NCBI GenBank assembly: GCA_013398055.1
Contig: VZRS01007519.1
Span: 134,536-198,535 of the forward strand
Direction: 5' to 3'
Length of the DNA: 64,000 nt
Origin: Ifrita kowaldi
Taxonomy: Eukaryota > Chordata > Aves > Passeriformes > Cinclosomatidae
In this document: piece by piece, positions 62,713-64,000 of the stretch
Layout: each line of letters starts with the position of its first letter
How positions within the stretch are numbered: position 1 is the stretch's first letter
Program-made: the position numbers and the translations under genes
The notes under the pieces: generated by a model
What the model was told of the DNA's origin: nothing
Seen by the model: the letters and a program-made list of their open reading frames with translations, nothing else
Databases searched by the model: none

Positions 62713-62962
62713 CAGAATTGTTTGGGTTGGAAGGGACTCTTGAAGATACCTATTTTAACACCTCACTAAAGCAGGTTTACCTAGAACAGGTTGCACAGAT
62801 ACAGGTGGCTTTTGAATGTCTCCAGAGAAGGAGGATCCACCACCTCTCTGGGCATCCTGTTGTAGTGCTCTGTCCTCCTCAAAGTAAAGAAGATTTTCCT
62901 CATACTCATATGAAACTTCCTGTCTTTTCAGTAGTGCTCATTGCCCCTTTTCCTGTCATAAT
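62713..62962 (-). mobile_element. CR1 LINE 3' end, minus strand
   Basis: The left end ACAGAATTGTTTGGGTTGG is followed by AAGGGACTCTTGAAGATACC, then CAGGTTGCACAGATACAGG, GGGCATCCTGTTGTAGTG and CTTCCTGTCTTTTCAGTAG, the CR1 3' region in reverse. It is 5'-truncated near 62962. The plus-strand frame 62718-63032 is antisense to it and is not a gene. Confidence 0.85.
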
Positions 62963-64000
62963 TTATATCACTTTTTTTTTTGTATGCTTTTTGTTCAATA
63001 GAGCTTTTTATATTTTTTTTGAAGAAGCCTAAATTATTTCCATTTGAAGTAAAAATTCTCGTTACTATTATTTCTGTGTTAAATAGGTCTTTTTGTTAGA
63101 ATTATATTTGCCCTTTGAGTCAATCTTGTGATGGACTGAAAAACTGTGTTCTTTAATACAATACTCTTCTGCTAATAGAGCAAAGACAAAGTTCAAGTGT
63201 TCAACCCACACAATCTTTATTATTTCTATTATTGTTTTATTTTAAAAAGAAAGATTTGTTTGCTTTTTTTAGTAGAAATTAGGAAGCTTTTTTATAGGGG
63301 TCAGCTGTTTTCACTACAGACAATTTAATGTAAATAATTCTTAAATTATGCCGATTAGTTCTAGGGCATTTGTATGTCAATTACACAGTAGCTAGTAATC
63401 AGAAAAGGTTATCACTGTTTATATAATGTCTACTAAATTGCACAGACATCAAAATGCCTAGCTATAGGGATATAAAAAAAAACACTACAGCAAAAACCCC
63501 CAAAACCTATCTATGTAGTGCTTTTGTGGTAAAGCCGTTTTTACTAGAATTTTAAAAAGAAAGAAAAAAACAAAACAACAAATAGCAAAACACAAAAAAT
63601 ATTAGGTTGTTAAAATAACCATTCAAAAGTTGAGACAGAAAACATTTTTGCTTACCAGCCAATCTTTTTTTCACTTTGTGTACCTAACAGATTGTATTTA
63701 AATTATTAAATACTATTTCCACAGTTTCACAGAGCAAGTGGAAAGAAGAAAGAAATTGAAAACTGTGAGAGGAAGACAACAGTGATTAATCTTTGTAAAA
63801 TGTCGGAAAGATGTAGTAGCTGAGAAATCAAGGAATTTTTCTAATGTAACTTGGACAGGTAAAATTTATACTAGGAAGACTCCTTGATAGTCAAAAGAAA
63901 AACACCTCCAGAAGATGATTCATCTCATCTCAAACAGATTTGATGAATATTCTTTTGAAGGTGATGCTCTCTCTCCCTCTGTGTCTCTATTGATTTGAAA
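62963..64000. other. AT-rich unique sequence, no gene recognised
   Basis: A/C-rich simple sequence lies at about 63474-63508 and A-rich sequence at 63552-63600. Nothing else recognised. Confidence 0.5.

Overview
The window looks like non-coding DNA of a bird nuclear genome. The host call rests on at least eight stretches of CR1 retrotransposon (the dominant avian LINE), recognised by the 3' tail around ATTCTATG and by degenerate endonuclease and reverse-transcriptase coding, and on several LTRs resembling common avian ERVL-type families. Species cannot be given. I found no protein-coding exon, tRNA, rRNA, CRISPR array, operon or other bacterial feature that I could defend. Open frames are short and scattered, and most lie in repeats, in low-complexity sequence or on both strands of the same DNA. 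The setting is an intergenic desert or a long intron; the sequence alone cannot say which.

Layout. 1-12 kb is AT-rich unique sequence with an AATAAA/A18 motif (754-802), an LTR-like segment (about 3165-3780), a pyrimidine tract (5220-5390), a GC-richer block (about 7.9-9.1 kb) and a CR1 3' end (9128-9293). 11.6-13.4 kb holds a 611-bp LTR and a CR1 RT fragment. 13.4-33 kb is mostly unique AT-rich sequence with one LTR (26307-26893). 33-40.5 kb is repeat-rich: an LTR candidate, CR1 copies on the minus strand (34343-35845 and 39391-40478), and a compact 302-bp solo LTR with a perfect 5-bp target duplication (36272-36573).

43.1-49.7 kb is the most unusual part. A 1.1-kb ERVL-like LTR and an adjoining CR1 fragment are repeated nearly perfectly across three single-N positions (45447, 46640, 48376). 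A 249-N gap follows at 49326-49574, and it also has duplicated flanks. All joints fall at assembly gaps, and the CR1 reads through continuously if the extra 3,568 bp are removed. I therefore read this as redundant contig overlap rather than a real tandem array.

49.7-64 kb has a CR1 endonuclease fragment (about 50390-50880), AT microsatellites, a single N inside poly(T) (52591), a minus-strand copy of the 1.1-kb LTR split by a 600-bp GC-rich LTR-like insert (55221-56875), two CR1 copies in opposite orientation (57643-58122) and a final CR1 3' end (62713-62962).

No genes work together here. What can be read is the history of transposon insertion and decay, plus local assembly damage. I did not find a new biological system.
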